This document shows, piece after piece, positions 23,423 to 33,887 of a stretch of DNA of 38,848 nt (position 1 is its first letter; every line of letters starts with the position of its first letter). Both the position numbers and the translations under genes were made by a program. The stretch is taken from contig UCCS01000019.1 in NCBI GenBank assembly GCA_900470965.1, forward strand, positions 33,107 to 71,954, in the 5' to 3' direction. Origin of the DNA: Hyphomicrobiales bacterium. GTDB taxonomy: Bacteria > Pseudomonadota > Alphaproteobacteria > Rhizobiales > Rhizobiaceae. Under the pieces are notes generated by a model, which worked only from the letters and a program-made list of their open reading frames with translations, was not told the origin of the DNA and made no database searches.

Positions 23423-25201
23423 TTGGATTATGCGTTTGGTCCGCTTGTTTCAGAAGCAGGCGTGGAGTTCCGGCTGTGGGCGCCCCTTGTTGAAGCTGTG
23501 TCTTTGAAGGTCGAGGGTGCCGAGCCGCATCCGATGGAGCAAACAAAGGACGGCTGGTTTCGTTGCCATGTCGCTGGCGCTGGGCCGGGCAGCCTTTACA
23601 AATTTGTGCTTCCCGACGGCAGCGAAGTCCCAGACTGTGCATCCCGCTTTCAACCGCGTGACGTTCACGGGCCCAGCGAAGTCGTCGACCTGAGAGCTTT
23701 CCAATGGGAAACTCGCGCCTGGGTTGGGCGCCCCTGGGAAGAATGCGTAATCTACGAACTGCATATCGGGTCGTTTACCGCGGAAGGCACATTCCGGTCT
23801 GCGATCGAAAGACTGGATCACTTGGCCGAGCTCGGCGTGAGCGCTATTCAAGTCATGCCCATCAGCGATTTTCCCGGTCGCTACAACTGGGGGTATGATG
23901 GCGTGCTGCCCTATGCGCCCGACAGCACCTATGGTCGCCCTGAAGATTTGATGGCCCTGGTGGACGCGGCGCACGCGCGCGGGATCAGTGTCTTCCTGGA
24001 TGTCGTGTACAACCACTTCGGCCCGGATGGAAATTACTTGCCCGCCTACGCGCCGCTGTTCACCAAGCACCATAAGACACCGTGGGGAAATGGCATTAAC
24101 TATGATGGCGACGCATCGACGGCGGTTCGGGAGTTCGTCATCCAGAATGCACTCTACTGGATCAAGGAGTTCAGGCTGGACGGTCTTCGCCTTGATGCAG
24201 TGCACGCCATAAAGGACGATAGCCAAGAACATCTCCTTCACGAGCTTGCCCGACGTGTTCGCGAAGCTTCCGGTGCCCGGCATGTTCACCTGATCGTCGA
24301 GAACGAAGACAATGACAGCGATCTCTTGAGACGAGACGGGCAAGGGCGGATCCATCAATTCACGGCTCAGTGGAATGACGACGTGCATCACGTGCTGCAC
24401 ATCGCCGCGACCGGAGAAATCTTCGGTTATTACAAGGACTATGCCGACGACGGTGACAAAGTCGGACGCGCGCTTGCGGAAGGTTTTGTCTTTCAAGGCG
24501 AACACATGCCCTATCGCGGCGCTAGTCGCGGCAAGTCCTCTGTCGACCTGCCCCCCACGGCATTCATCTCCTTCATTCAAAACCATGATCAGATTGGCAA
24601 TCGGGCGGTCGGCGACCGCATGACTACATACCGGCCGCTCGAGCCCATCAAGGCTGTCACCGCAGTCTATCTGTTGTCGCCGCAAATCCCGATGCTCTTC
24701 ATGGGCGAGGAGTGGGGCGCGCGCGAGCCGTTCCCTTATTTTTGCGACTTTGATGAAGAGCTGAACGAGAAGGTGAGGATCGGGCGTCGTGAGGAGTTGT
24801 CGCGCCTTCCTGGGTTCGATGATGATGACCTCATGGATCCGACTGCGCAGTCCACATTCGAAGCAGCGAAGCTAGACTGGCGTGGGCTGCACAATGCTGC
24901 TGCGGCACATATGCTGGTGTTCTATAAGACCCTTCTTAACTTGCGACACCGGCGGATTGTGCCGCTTCTTAAGGGCGCCCCTGGCGGAAGCGGTAGATTT
25001 CGACGTGAAGGAAACGTCATTGCCGTGGAATGGAGGCTGGCAAAGGGTGCGAATCTCCATCTCCAGGCAAACCTTTCAAATGAGCCAGGCAAGATCACGC
25101 CGCTGTCGGGAGTGGAACAGATTTTTACGTTGGGATCATCTGCTTCGCGCACTCTTGCTCCATGGTCGGTGATCTCGAGCATCAGCATTGCTCATAGCTG
25201 A
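23423..25201 (+). CDS. treZ: Malto-oligosyltrehalose trehalohydrolase
   Basis: A 592-residue GH13 enzyme that releases trehalose from maltooligosyl-trehalose, the second step of the TreY-TreZ route from glycogen. An N-terminal beta domain (about 1-95, FGPLVSEAGVEFRLWAP) precedes the barrel (VIYELHIGSFTAEGTF, FLDVVYNHFGPDG). The catalytic trio is present: Asp in LRLDAVHAI (about 258), Glu in LIVENEDND (about 293) and Asp in QNHDQIGNR (about 389). The start is a TTG at 23423 with GAGG seven bases upstream; no better in-frame start exists. The partner treY is not in the window. Trehalose is a desiccation and osmotic protectant, which agrees with stress control. Confidence 0.93.
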   Translation: MDYAFGPLVSEAGVEFRLWAPLVEAVSLKVEGAEPHPMEQTKDGWFRCHVAGAGPGSLYKFVLPDGSEVPDCASRFQPRDVHGPSEVVDLRAFQWETRAWVGRPWEECVIYELHIGSFTAEGTFRSAIERLDHLAELGVSAIQVMPISDFPGRYNWGYDGVLPYAPDSTYGRPEDLMALVDAAHARGISVFLDVVYNHFGPDGNYLPAYAPLFTKHHKTPWGNGINYDGDASTAVREFVIQNALYWIKEFRLDGLRLDAVHAIKDDSQEHLLHELARRVREASGARHVHLIVENEDNDSDLLRRDGQGRIHQFTAQWNDDVHHVLHIAATGEIFGYYKDYADDGDKVGRALAEGFVFQGEHMPYRGASRGKSSVDLPPTAFISFIQNHDQIGNRAVGDRMTTYRPLEPIKAVTAVYLLSPQIPMLFMGEEWGAREPFPYFCDFDEELNEKVRIGRREELSRLPGFDDDDLMDPTAQSTFEAAKLDWRGLHNAAAAHMLVFYKTLLNLRHRRIVPLLKGAPGGSGRFRREGNVIAVEWRLAKGANLHLQANLSNEPGKITPLSGVEQIFTLGSSASRTLAPWSVISSISIAHS

Positions 25202-25799
25202 ACGCAGCCAAGCCGAGGCGGAGGGGTGCGAGATGCTCGCCAAAAAGGGTTTAGAACGACCGCAGCTTTGATTTCGATCGAAACTTGAAGCTCTGGAACA
25301 TGCAGTTTCCAAGCGTGGACATTTCTCCGTATGGCGGTCTCGATCGCGAAGTCGCGGTAAGAATGTAGCGGCGGCCTAGAATTTTCCTCAAGCGCTCGAC
25401 GTCACCAGCCTGCGGGAGCGTGGCGTCGCTGACAGAGTGCTCGCCCATCAGGCGCATCTGAAAGGCGGCCAACCTCGGCATGAAGGTTGCGAGGTTCTGC
25501 TCGAAGCCGCTTGGGTCATCGCCGCAACAGGCGACCTGGTGCCCCAGAATCTGCTACCAGATTGCCGCCGCGTCCGTGCCGGTCAGTGCGTCGGGATGCT
25601 GCTTTTCAACCTGCTTGTCGAGTTTGTCTCCTTTCAGACCGACCGATGTTTCACGCGGTTCGCCAACCATTGCCGCTCGCGCGGGTCTTGCCGGTTGCCT
25701 TGAGAAAATATGTCTTTGCAGGCCGCTTTCATGTCTCAATGGGCGCGGGTTCCGCCCTCGAGGCAAACACCGCTCGAAGCCTTTGAATTTTTTGTGATC
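25202..25799. other. Gap with unrecognised coding-like remnants
   Basis: On the minus strand a frame through about 25250-25540 reads FEQNLATFMPRLAAFQMRLM and ERLRKILGRRYILTA without a proper start; upstream of it, in another position, a frame ends TGTDAAAIW. The composition is protein-like but no family is recognised. It may be a decayed gene. Otherwise nothing is seen. Confidence 0.35.
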
Positions 25800-25824
25800 G
25801 GAACATTATGGGCGCGCCGTGATT
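25800..25824 (+). promoter_or_regulatory. EcfG/RpoE2-type promoter of secreted protein gene 2
   Basis: GGAAC (25800-25804), 18 bases, TT (25823-25824). The leader to the ATG at 25854 would be about 25 bases, matching the layout before its paralogue at 18912-19292. Confidence 0.6.
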
Positions 25825-25853
25825 GATCCTCGGTGAAACCCAAGGAGAAAATC

Positions 25854-26225
25854 ATGCACATGAAAATTATCGCAGTCTCACTGCTAAGCCTCGGCATGGC
25901 GACTTCTGCCTTCGCGCAATCGAGCGGCGGCGCCGGTGGCAACGCAGGCGCTGGGGGCAGTTCCGGCGGCAATATGTCTGGCAATTCGGGCAGCACTTCC
26001 CAGAGCGATAGCGGTTCCCAAAACAGCAAAAGCAATAGCCAGAATGGCAGCGGTGCCGATAGCAATTCCACCGGTTCGGTCAATGGCAGCAACAATGCCG
26101 GCAACAATTCACTCGGCAATCGCAGCGCCAATGGTGATAATTGCAGACCTAAGAGCGGTGGCTCCTCGACACAGAACGACGGGACAGCAAAACTCAGCCC
26201 GGATAGCGAGCAAGACTGCCACTAA
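25854..26225 (+). CDS. Secreted Gly/Ser/Asn-rich low-complexity protein (paralogue 2)
   Basis: A 123-residue protein. Signal peptide MHMKIIAVSLLSLGMATSAF ending in an Ala-Gln cleavage site, then SSGGAGG and long Ser/Asn/Gly/Gln repeats (SGSQNSKSNSQNGSG), with Cys in GDNCRPKSGG and a terminal DCH. It shares the signal peptide, the AQSSG start of the mature part, the composition and the two C-terminal Cys with the protein at 18912-19292; that one uses more Thr and Ala, this one more Asn and Lys. An AAGGAG ribosome site is six bases before the ATG. A strong terminator follows. The role is unknown. Confidence 0.8.
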   Translation: MHMKIIAVSLLSLGMATSAFAQSSGGAGGNAGAGGSSGGNMSGNSGSTSQSDSGSQNSKSNSQNGSGADSNSTGSVNGSNNAGNNSLGNRSANGDNCRPKSGGSSTQNDGTAKLSPDSEQDCH

Positions 26226-26246
26226 CAATAGCGCACAGCGGAATGA

Positions 26247-26272
26247 GAAAGGCCCAGCAGGCGGGGCCTTTC
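26247..26272 (+). terminator. Hairpin terminator of secreted protein gene 2
   Basis: A perfect 9-bp stem (GAAAGGCCC with GGGCCTTTC) with an 8-base loop lies 21 bases after the stop codon. The 3' side ends TTTCTGGTTTAT, a weak T-run, as in many rhizobial terminators. Confidence 0.65.
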
Positions 26273-26798
26273 TGGTTTATGAGCGGCGACTGATAATAGG
26301 GTCCAGATAAATGATGCGTCCTCAACCTGTCGTCAGGAGGTGCCGGGGAGTGCTGAGTGGCGCGATACCTGCATTGATCGCTCGGGATGCGTTCGTTGGC
26401 GCTCGCCTTGAAGCCGGTATGCCGAGTGTTGCGGCGGGATGGGACAGAAAAACCTCAGCATCGCTGCGCGGGCAACCTAAGGTCGCCCTTTCCAGCGATA
26501 ACCTTTGTCAAGCGACGACGATTTACACGCGCGAGCTAGGCGCTTTTTTCACCTTGGGTCGCTGCGATTGCGACGCGACAAGGCGGCGGCAAGTGTCGGA
26601 GCCTCAACCTTGCACTTGAAGCGCTTCTCCCCTTATCGCGCGGTTCGCGGTACCGAGGAGGACGGGGCCGAACCTGCCAAGACACCTGGGATCCAAAGGT
26701 GACAGGGCCCTGATTGATTGGCAACGCCGCCCGGGCGACTGCCACCCTCATCGAGCTGTTGCATCAATGGAAGCATCCTCCCTTGAGTTCTTGATGGT
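26273..26798. other. Gap without a recognised gene
   Basis: Plus and minus frames of 60-100 residues are present but look random and lack motifs. The stretch lies between the terminator and the convergent stop of the debranching enzyme gene. Nothing recognisable is seen. Confidence 0.45.
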
Positions 26799-28991
26799 CT
26801 ATGCCGTCGTGATAACGCGAATATCGCCTCGCCGATCAACGACATCGACTGAAACGTGGCGGCCCGAGCGGCGCACGGCGACGTCCGCCGAGCCATTGCC
26901 GATCCGCAAGTGACGCAGGATGACCTCGTCCAGAAAAGCCGGCAGGCGCGGTTCGTTGAACCTGATACGTCCAGCGTCGGCCTCAAAAACAAGGCCCAAG
27001 CAGGATTGCAACAAGAAGAGAGGCGCTGCCGCGGCCCATGCCTGGGGAGCGCATGCGACCGGATAAAAGGTCGGCCCCTGTGCGCGCTGACGTGACATCC
27101 CGCACAACAATTCGGGAAGACGGCGCAGTTCGATATAGGTCGACGCCGCAAAAAGTCCCTCGAAGATCCGCGCAGCTTCAGTTCGATAACCATAGCGCGC
27201 AAGGCCGCTCGCAATCATGGCATTGTCATGCGGCCAGATCGAGCCGTTGTGATAACTCATCGGATTATAGCGTGCCTCAGTGGACGGAACCGTACGGATG
27301 CCCCAGCCGCAGAAGGATGATGCGCTCATCAATGTGCGAGCGACCACGGCGGCCCGTTCAGGGTAGGCGATACCGGTGAGCAACGCATGGCCAGCATTTG
27401 AAGAACGGATGCGGCAGGGCCGTTTTTGCCCGTCGAGCGCCAAGATGTAGGTGCCTAATTCCTCGTCGAAGAAATTCATGTCGAAAGCACGACGCATGTC
27501 TTCCGCCCTCGCCAGAAATTTTACTGACCGTTCGGGGCGGCCAAGCCTCCTGAAGATCTCGGCGGCTGCCTGCCAGGCTCCATAAACGTAAGCCTGAACC
27601 TCGGCGATCGCGATTGGTCCTTTCGCCAATGTACCGTCGCCATGGAAGACGGAATCGTGGCTGTCTTTCCAGGCTTGGTTGATGAGACCTTCGTCCGTCA
27701 GCCGTCCGTATTCAACAAAACCGTCTCCATCTCGGTCGCCGTACTCGTCTATCCATGTCAGTGCGGCCTCGATATGCGGCAGGAGCCGCTCGATGGCGGC
27801 GAGATCTCCGGTCCGGCCGAGGTATTCCCCGGCGAGCATGATGAAGAGCGGCGTTGAATCGATGCTGCCGTAATAACGCCGGAAGGGAACTTCGCCAAGC
27901 TCGGCCATTTCGCCACAGCGCACTTCATGTAGGATCTTGCCCGGCTCTGCATCGGAAGCGGGATCTATGTCGGTCGCCTGATTGGCTGCCAGATGTCCAA
28001 GCACCCCGCGGGCGACTTGCGGGTCGAACCAGAGGGTTTCCAGCGCGGTGATCAACGCATCGCGCCCGAACACGGTGCTGAACCAGGGAATGCCGGCATA
28101 GGGATATGGCCCTTCCGGCTTGTCGGTGATGAGCATGTAAAGGTCCGAAACGCTGCGCCGGGCCATTTCGTTGAAGATCTCGTTAGACGTCGTGATCGAC
28201 GCCACTCGCGAGCAAGAGGCGCGCAAGGCCCGCCGGGCATCGCGTAGCGCCAGGAAAAAGGAAAGATGGCCGGGATCGCCATCTGTCTGGTCGCACCCGA
28301 TTTGGAAGAAGAGCGATTTTGTCTCATGCGGTTCAAGAGACAGATCGTAGGCGACGAGATTGCTGCGGATGTCGTCTGGTTGTGGCGAGAAGCATAGGCG
28401 AGTGGATCGCTTGCGCTCATCGAGGCCAATGTAAGAGAGAAGGATCGAGTCACGCTTTATGACGGCGGGAAGTTGGCGCCCTTTTCGTGCTCTTGAGGTG
28501 CCGCGGACTTCGAATAAATCAGCGAAATCTGCGCCAAAGGCGATTTCGATCCGGACCTGCTGGCGTCGGTCATCGTAGTTCCTGATCGCCAAACGTTCAT
28601 GACAACGTTCGTTCCAGAGAAAACGGGTCCTGCGAATATGAATGAGATCATGACCAAGGATGAGTTTGCCCTTCTCATCGAAGAGATCAGGATTGGTCAG
28701 ATCACAGGTGAGCGTGGCATTGTCGTCTCGAAGCGTCGACGACAGCAACATTGGACGCTCGCCGTTGATCGTCAGATAGAGATGCGAGAGATATCGCGTA
28801 TCACGGTGGAAGAGACCTTCCGGGCTGCCCACCCCAGAAGGCGCGTCGCCATTATGGTCGAAGACGGCGAACGTGTCGCCATGTTTGAGAGTGCGCGGCC
28901 GCCGCTCCTGAAGTGAAGCGGTGGCAGGAATGAAGAACTGGGCAATCGGCGACGGTGCTCGTGTCTTGGAAACATCGTTGATGGTTGTCAT
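26799..28991 (-). CDS. Amylo-alpha-1,6-glucosidase (glycogen debranching enzyme family)
   Basis: A 730-residue protein. The N-terminal beta domain of the debranching-enzyme type (about 30-270, LKHGDTFAVFDHNGD, EGLFHRDTRYLSHL) precedes an (alpha/alpha)6 glucosidase domain (about 280-690). Landmarks: PWFSTVFGRDALITALETLW, YYGSIDSTPLFIMLAGEYL, GLINQAWKDSHDSVFHGDG and YHNGSIWPHDNAMIASGL. Related proteins hydrolyse alpha-1,6 branches or related glucosides. It follows a glycosyltransferase gene by 20 bases, so they form an operon. The product may feed the maltodextrin pool used by TreY and TreZ, which is inference. No signal peptide is seen. Confidence 0.9.
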   Translation of the reverse strand: MTTINDVSKTRAPSPIAQFFIPATASLQERRPRTLKHGDTFAVFDHNGDAPSGVGSPEGLFHRDTRYLSHLYLTINGERPMLLSSTLRDDNATLTCDLTNPDLFDEKGKLILGHDLIHIRRTRFLWNERCHERLAIRNYDDRRQQVRIEIAFGADFADLFEVRGTSRARKGRQLPAVIKRDSILLSYIGLDERKRSTRLCFSPQPDDIRSNLVAYDLSLEPHETKSLFFQIGCDQTDGDPGHLSFFLALRDARRALRASCSRVASITTSNEIFNEMARRSVSDLYMLITDKPEGPYPYAGIPWFSTVFGRDALITALETLWFDPQVARGVLGHLAANQATDIDPASDAEPGKILHEVRCGEMAELGEVPFRRYYGSIDSTPLFIMLAGEYLGRTGDLAAIERLLPHIEAALTWIDEYGDRDGDGFVEYGRLTDEGLINQAWKDSHDSVFHGDGTLAKGPIAIAEVQAYVYGAWQAAAEIFRRLGRPERSVKFLARAEDMRRAFDMNFFDEELGTYILALDGQKRPCRIRSSNAGHALLTGIAYPERAAVVARTLMSASSFCGWGIRTVPSTEARYNPMSYHNGSIWPHDNAMIASGLARYGYRTEAARIFEGLFAASTYIELRRLPELLCGMSRQRAQGPTFYPVACAPQAWAAAAPLFLLQSCLGLVFEADAGRIRFNEPRLPAFLDEVILRHLRIGNGSADVAVRRSGRHVSVDVVDRRGDIRVITTA

Positions 28992-29011
28992 CGCGTTCTA
29001 CCCGCCTCTCC

Positions 29012-30106
29012 TTATGCGACGACCTGCAGGTCGCGAACGGACCCGTTGGGACGGTGCGCGCTTGAAGTACAGGTGCGAACGCCGGGCAGGCTGCGGTAGA
29101 TGTCGAGGTAATCGCGCGCCATGCGTTTCGCAGAAAAGCGCCTCTCGAACGTCTTACGAACCTTGCGACGATCCATGCGCAGAGCCCATTCAACGTTCTC
29201 CGCCGCTTCTGTGACTGTATCAACGATGATCCCGGAGATCCCGGCGTCGATCACTTCCGGAACGGAACCGCAGCCGAAGGCAATGACCGGCGTGCCGCAT
29301 GCCATGGCCTCGATCATGACGAGACCAAAGGGCTCTGGCCAGTCAATCGGGAAGAGCAGCGCACCCGCATTGCCGAGGAACTCAGCCTTCTGATGTTCGT
29401 TAATCTCGCCGATGAACTCGACGTTTGGGCGGCTCTTCACCAGCGGTTCTATCACCGTGTCCCAATAGGCCTTGTCGGCATCGTCGATCTTTGCGGCGAT
29501 CTTTAGCGGCATCCCCGCCTTAGCAGCGATCTGGATGGCGCGATCGGGTCGCTTCTCCGGGGAGATGCGACCAAGGAAAGCAAGATAGTTTCCTTTCGGC
29601 CTCGCGGTGAACGGTAGAATATCCGCTGCAAGACCGTGGTACACGGTACCGACCCAGTTGACAGGCGGCATAGGCTGGCGCTGATCGTTCGAGATCGACA
29701 CCAGCGGAATGTCCGGGAAAGCCTGATAAAATGGGCGAAGGTCAGGCAGGTCCAGACGCCCGTGCAGCGTCGTTACGGTCCGTTCGGCAAAATCCCGGAT
29801 CAATGGGAAATGCAGGAGATCGACGTGGAAGTGAAGGACGTCAAATTCATGGGCGCGCCTGCGAACTTCCTCCAGCATCACTACCTGGTGTGGCAGGTGA
29901 TCCTTGACAGCCGGGTTAAGCCTGAGCGCGACATCCGAGCATGCCACTAGCTTGGCGTCCGTAATGGAGTCGCCGCTTGCGAATAGGGTAACTTCGTGGC
30001 CCTGACGGACCAACTCCTCGGTCAGATAAGAAACGATCCGTTCCGTGCCGCCATAGAGCTTGGGCGGAACACTCTCGGCAAGGGGTGCGATCTGAGCGAT
30101 CTTCAT
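29012..30106 (-). CDS. GT4-family glycosyltransferase
   Basis: A 364-residue GT-B enzyme. Start at MKIAQIAPLAESVPPKLYGG, with GAGGAGG eight bases upstream; a longer frame adds 13 residues without support. The N-terminal half has GGTERIVSYLTEELVRQGHE; the C-terminal half has FLGRISPEKRPDRAI and PFGLVMIEAMACGTPVIA with the E-x7-E nucleotide-sugar site. It resembles glycogen-synthase-like or surface-sugar GT4 enzymes; donor and acceptor are unknown. The debranching gene begins 20 bases downstream. The last 20 residues (after SLPGVRTC) are polar and variable. Confidence 0.9.
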   Translation of the reverse strand: MKIAQIAPLAESVPPKLYGGTERIVSYLTEELVRQGHEVTLFASGDSITDAKLVACSDVALRLNPAVKDHLPHQVVMLEEVRRRAHEFDVLHFHVDLLHFPLIRDFAERTVTTLHGRLDLPDLRPFYQAFPDIPLVSISNDQRQPMPPVNWVGTVYHGLAADILPFTARPKGNYLAFLGRISPEKRPDRAIQIAAKAGMPLKIAAKIDDADKAYWDTVIEPLVKSRPNVEFIGEINEHQKAEFLGNAGALLFPIDWPEPFGLVMIEAMACGTPVIAFGCGSVPEVIDAGISGIIVDTVTEAAENVEWALRMDRRKVRKTFERRFSAKRMARDYLDIYRSLPGVRTCTSSAHRPNGSVRDLQVVA

Positions 30107-30194
30107 CGGCAAAACCTCCTCAATTGAGCAAAGAGTCGTCGGCAAAAATCAAGCCCGCGTCCTCGAACAGGCACACGGCAGCTGGTGGCAGTGT

Positions 30195-30617
30195 TTAGAT
30201 CCCAAACGTCTGTCGGCGGTGGTCTCCTTTCCGGTAGCTGCACAGACCAACGCCGCCAAACCGGCGCGACGGCGAGCGACGGCAACGGCTTCTTTGCATG
30301 TCGAGGAAATTGGATGCACCCTGCTCCTCGGATTGCCAATCAGACTGGTCCAGAGTCTTCAACGCTTCGATGATCTCGTCATAAGAGACGGCTTTATCCG
30401 TGCCGGGATAAAGACGAAGTGCCGGATTGGACTCGATGGCAAAGAGGTCGGATGCCCACGATGCGAGAATGGCGCGTTTTGCGTCATCGCCGATATCGCT
30501 GGCAACAAGCACGTCACGGGGGTGATTAATATGCTTGGACGGATGAAGCAGTTGCGCGGCGCTGATTGCTGCTTCGGTACTACGGTTCGTTCTACTGTTA
30601 TTGATGGCCTCTCTCAT
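30195..30617 (-). CDS. Conserved hypothetical protein, paralogue of the 738-1016 gene
   Basis: A 140-residue protein. The shared domain is at about 42-90: DDAKRAILASWASDLFAIES, NPALRLYPGT, SYDEIIEALKTLDQ. After it comes a 48-residue tail (rich in Arg, Ser and Gly) absent from the paralogue, which ends right after the same helix; a frameshift that extended the frame is possible. The start at 30617 has GGAG seven bases upstream. It overlaps the upstream gene by 20 bases, which indicates coupling. The function is unknown. Confidence 0.7.
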   Translation of the reverse strand: MREAINNSRTNRSTEAAISAAQLLHPSKHINHPRDVLVASDIGDDAKRAILASWASDLFAIESNPALRLYPGTDKAVSYDEIIEALKTLDQSDWQSEEQGASNFLDMQRSRCRRSPSRRFGGVGLCSYRKGDHRRQTFGI

Positions 30618-30894
30618 CTTCTGGCTCCATAGATAAATCGATGGTACCTGTGGTGATGTGCCGGAGCTCGGCAAGAAGCGGACGGTGCTCCTCGTGCGCC
30701 ACCGGTATTTCGGTGATTGCCATTGCTTGCGACAGCAGTCTGTCCCGGTCTCGCACGCCCCTGCTGAAGAGCCTGGCGACCGTCGCGGTCAGCCGACCGA
30801 TAGAGGCCGGCTCGCCCGTTATTCCTTTGGAGCGGGCAACCTCTTTCACGACACTGGCGCAGAGGCGCGCATCTTCTTTCGATGGCAAACTCAT
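30598..30894 (-). CDS. Hypothetical helical protein
   Basis: A 98-residue protein, mainly helical: EDARLCASVVKEVARSKGI, IGRLTATVARLFSRGVRDR, and RPLLAELRHITTGTIDL near the end. No known motif or membrane segment is seen. GGAG lies five bases before the ATG. It is 58 bases behind groEL on the same strand with a hairpin between, and overlaps the next gene by 20 bases. It could be read through from groESL. Confidence 0.55.
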   Translation of the reverse strand: MSLPSKEDARLCASVVKEVARSKGITGEPASIGRLTATVARLFSRGVRDRDRLLSQAMAITEIPVAHEEHRPLLAELRHITTGTIDLSMEPEDERGHQ

Positions 30895-30909
30895 GTTTTC
30901 TCCGCGAGT

Positions 30910-30938
30910 GGCTCGCCCCGCGGCGGCTGGGACGAGCC
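30910..30938 (-). terminator. Possible hairpin behind groEL
   Basis: GGCTCG and CGAGCC frame a GC-rich loop that can extend the stem partly. No T-run follows, so it may only reduce read-through into the next gene. Confidence 0.35.
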
Positions 30939-30952
30939 TTACCGATCACTTC

Positions 30953-32593
<1,641 letters not shown>

Positions 32594-32637
32594 TCAATAG
32601 GCAGCTATTGTTGACTGATGGGTTGATAGCCGGATGC

Positions 32638-32952
32638 TCAGGCAGCCTGCTTCTGCTCGCTCTGGGCTTCGATGATGCCCATGACATCGCTTTCCTTCAT
32701 GATCAGCAGATCCTCGCCGTTGATCTTGATCTCGGTGCCGGACCATTTGCCAAACAGGATGCGATCGCCTGCTTTGACGTCGAGGGCCTGGACCTGGCCG
32801 GCCTCGTCGCGCGCGCCGGGACCCACGGCGATGACCTCGCCTTCCTGCGGCTTTTCCTTGGCGGTGTCGGGAATGATGATGCCGCCCCGGGTCTTCTCCT
32901 GAGTTTCGACGCGGCGGACGAGAATGCGATCATGCAGCGGTCTAAACGACAT
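32638..32952 (-). CDS. groES: Co-chaperonin GroES
   Basis: A 104-residue Gro[22 protein letters not shown] begins the beta barrel; the mobile loop is [18 protein letters not shown], and [20 protein letters not shown] is near the end. The start at 32952 has a GGAGG ribosome site; an upstream Met gives an unsupported extension. The C-terminal tail is slightly longer than in the E. coli protein. It is the first gene of the groES-groEL operon. Confidence 0.97.
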   Translation of the reverse strand: MSFRPLHDRILVRRVETQEKTRGGIIIPDTAKEKPQEGEVIAVGPGARDEAGQVQALDVKAGDRILFGKWSGTEIKINGEDLLIMKESDVMGIIEAQSEQKQAA

Positions 32953-33100
32953 GTTTTCCTCCATCGGACAAAAAAGATGACGCAATCCCCTGGCCGGACC
33001 GGATGACCAGTCCGGGCGGGTGCAAAACCTCTATCGAGCGTTTTGCGCAAAATGATCTGGTTTTGCGATTTTTCGATTTCAAGAGGGCCAAGAGAAAAAA

Positions 33101-33127
33101 TTAGCAATCCACGACAGGTGCTGCTAA
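33101..33127 (-). promoter_or_regulatory. Degenerate CIRCE (HrcA operator) upstream of groESL
   Basis: TTAGCAATC-N9-TGCTGCTAA is 27 bases long, exactly like CIRCE (TTAGCACTC-N9-GAGTGCTAA). Outer hexamers TTAGCA/TGCTAA are perfect, inner positions differ. It lies about 150 bases upstream of groES and 12 bases before the stress promoter of the divergent usg gene. Confidence 0.5.
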
Positions 33128-33138
33128 CCTACTGGAAG

Positions 33139-33164
33139 GGAACACAAAACTGGCTTCACTCGTT
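33139..33164 (+). promoter_or_regulatory. EcfG/RpoE2-type promoter of usg
   Basis: GGAAC (33139-33143), 17 bases, CGTT (33161-33164): a full match to the alphaproteobacterial EcfG consensus. The leader to the usg start at 33230 would be about 58 bases. It is the best example of the pattern in the window. Confidence 0.7.
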
Positions 33165-33229
33165 CACAGACCCGTTGAAAGCCGCAAATTCTTGCGGCAA
33201 ATTTCAAAGGTCATGAAACGGAGATGAGC

Positions 33230-33502
33230 ATGCAATTTTCATCCGACCTGGAACGTCAGCTCAATGGCTATGGTCTCACCACCGCCCATATCCTTTACCG
33301 CATTCCCGATTTCGAATCCCTGTTGCAGACCTATGTCTGGCAGGACTACGATCTGGCGCCCGATTTTCCCGAGATGCACAAGTTCCTGGACTTCTGGCAG
33401 GAGAGCCTCGATGGCCCACTGCATTCCGTCCGCTACAGCCATCAGCGCCTGATCGGGCCGAACGAATGGCGTCGTGTTGAAGGCGAGTTCAAGCTGAACT
33501 GA
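33230..33502 (+). CDS. usg: Usg-family protein
   Basis: A 90-residue protein that matches the Usg family throughout: LERQLNGYGLTTAHILYRIP, LLQTYVWQDYDLAPDFP, KFLDFWQESLDGPLHSVRYS and RLIGPNEWRRVEGEF. The family is found next to trp genes in some alphaproteobacteria and its function is unknown. The start at 33230 (second Met) is preferred because GGAG lies six bases upstream; a Met two codons earlier is almost on top of it. No trp genes are present here. Confidence 0.88.
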   Translation: MQFSSDLERQLNGYGLTTAHILYRIPDFESLLQTYVWQDYDLAPDFPEMHKFLDFWQESLDGPLHSVRYSHQRLIGPNEWRRVEGEFKLN

Positions 33503-33596
33503 ATCTTGAATCCGGATTTTCCACTTCCTAGTTCACGTGATGATCGGGGCTTGATGAGCCCGGTCGCTTTCCCACGTCTGCATGGAGTGAGACCAC

Positions 33597-33887
33597 ATGG
33601 AAGAGACCATCAATATCATCAGAAGCGCCAGCATCCCGGAGAGGGAAGAGATCATCATCGATTTCGCCCGATGGCTTGAGACCGCTTCGCAGGAGGCTCA
33701 GGTCTATGGTGAAGGGCGGTTCGCTTTGATGTCTGCCAATATGGCGGAAGCGATCCGCATAAACGCCGATGAACTCGCACGCGACAATCCCGAAACGACT
33801 GAGCGGGTATTGCAACAGGCGTGCGCAATGATCTCGCAGTTCAAGGCGGCGTACCCGCATCGCGTTCTCAGTCGTGCAGTCCATTAA
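33597..33887 (+). CDS. Hypothetical protein
   Basis: A 96-residue soluble, helical protein. Segments: IPEREEIIIDFARWLETASQ, then GRFALMSANMAEAIRINADE and a helix TTERVLQQACAMISQFKAAY. No known motif is seen. GGAG is nine bases before the ATG. It is 94 bases downstream of usg on the same strand and probably transcribed with it from the strong EcfG-type promoter. Confidence 0.6.
   Translation: MEETINIIRSASIPEREEIIIDFARWLETASQEAQVYGEGRFALMSANMAEAIRINADELARDNPETTERVLQQACAMISQFKAAYPHRVLSRAVH

Noticed and set aside
23450..24685. 411-codon open frame on the minus strand
   Set aside because: Antisense of treZ, whose catalytic motifs are clear on the plus strand.
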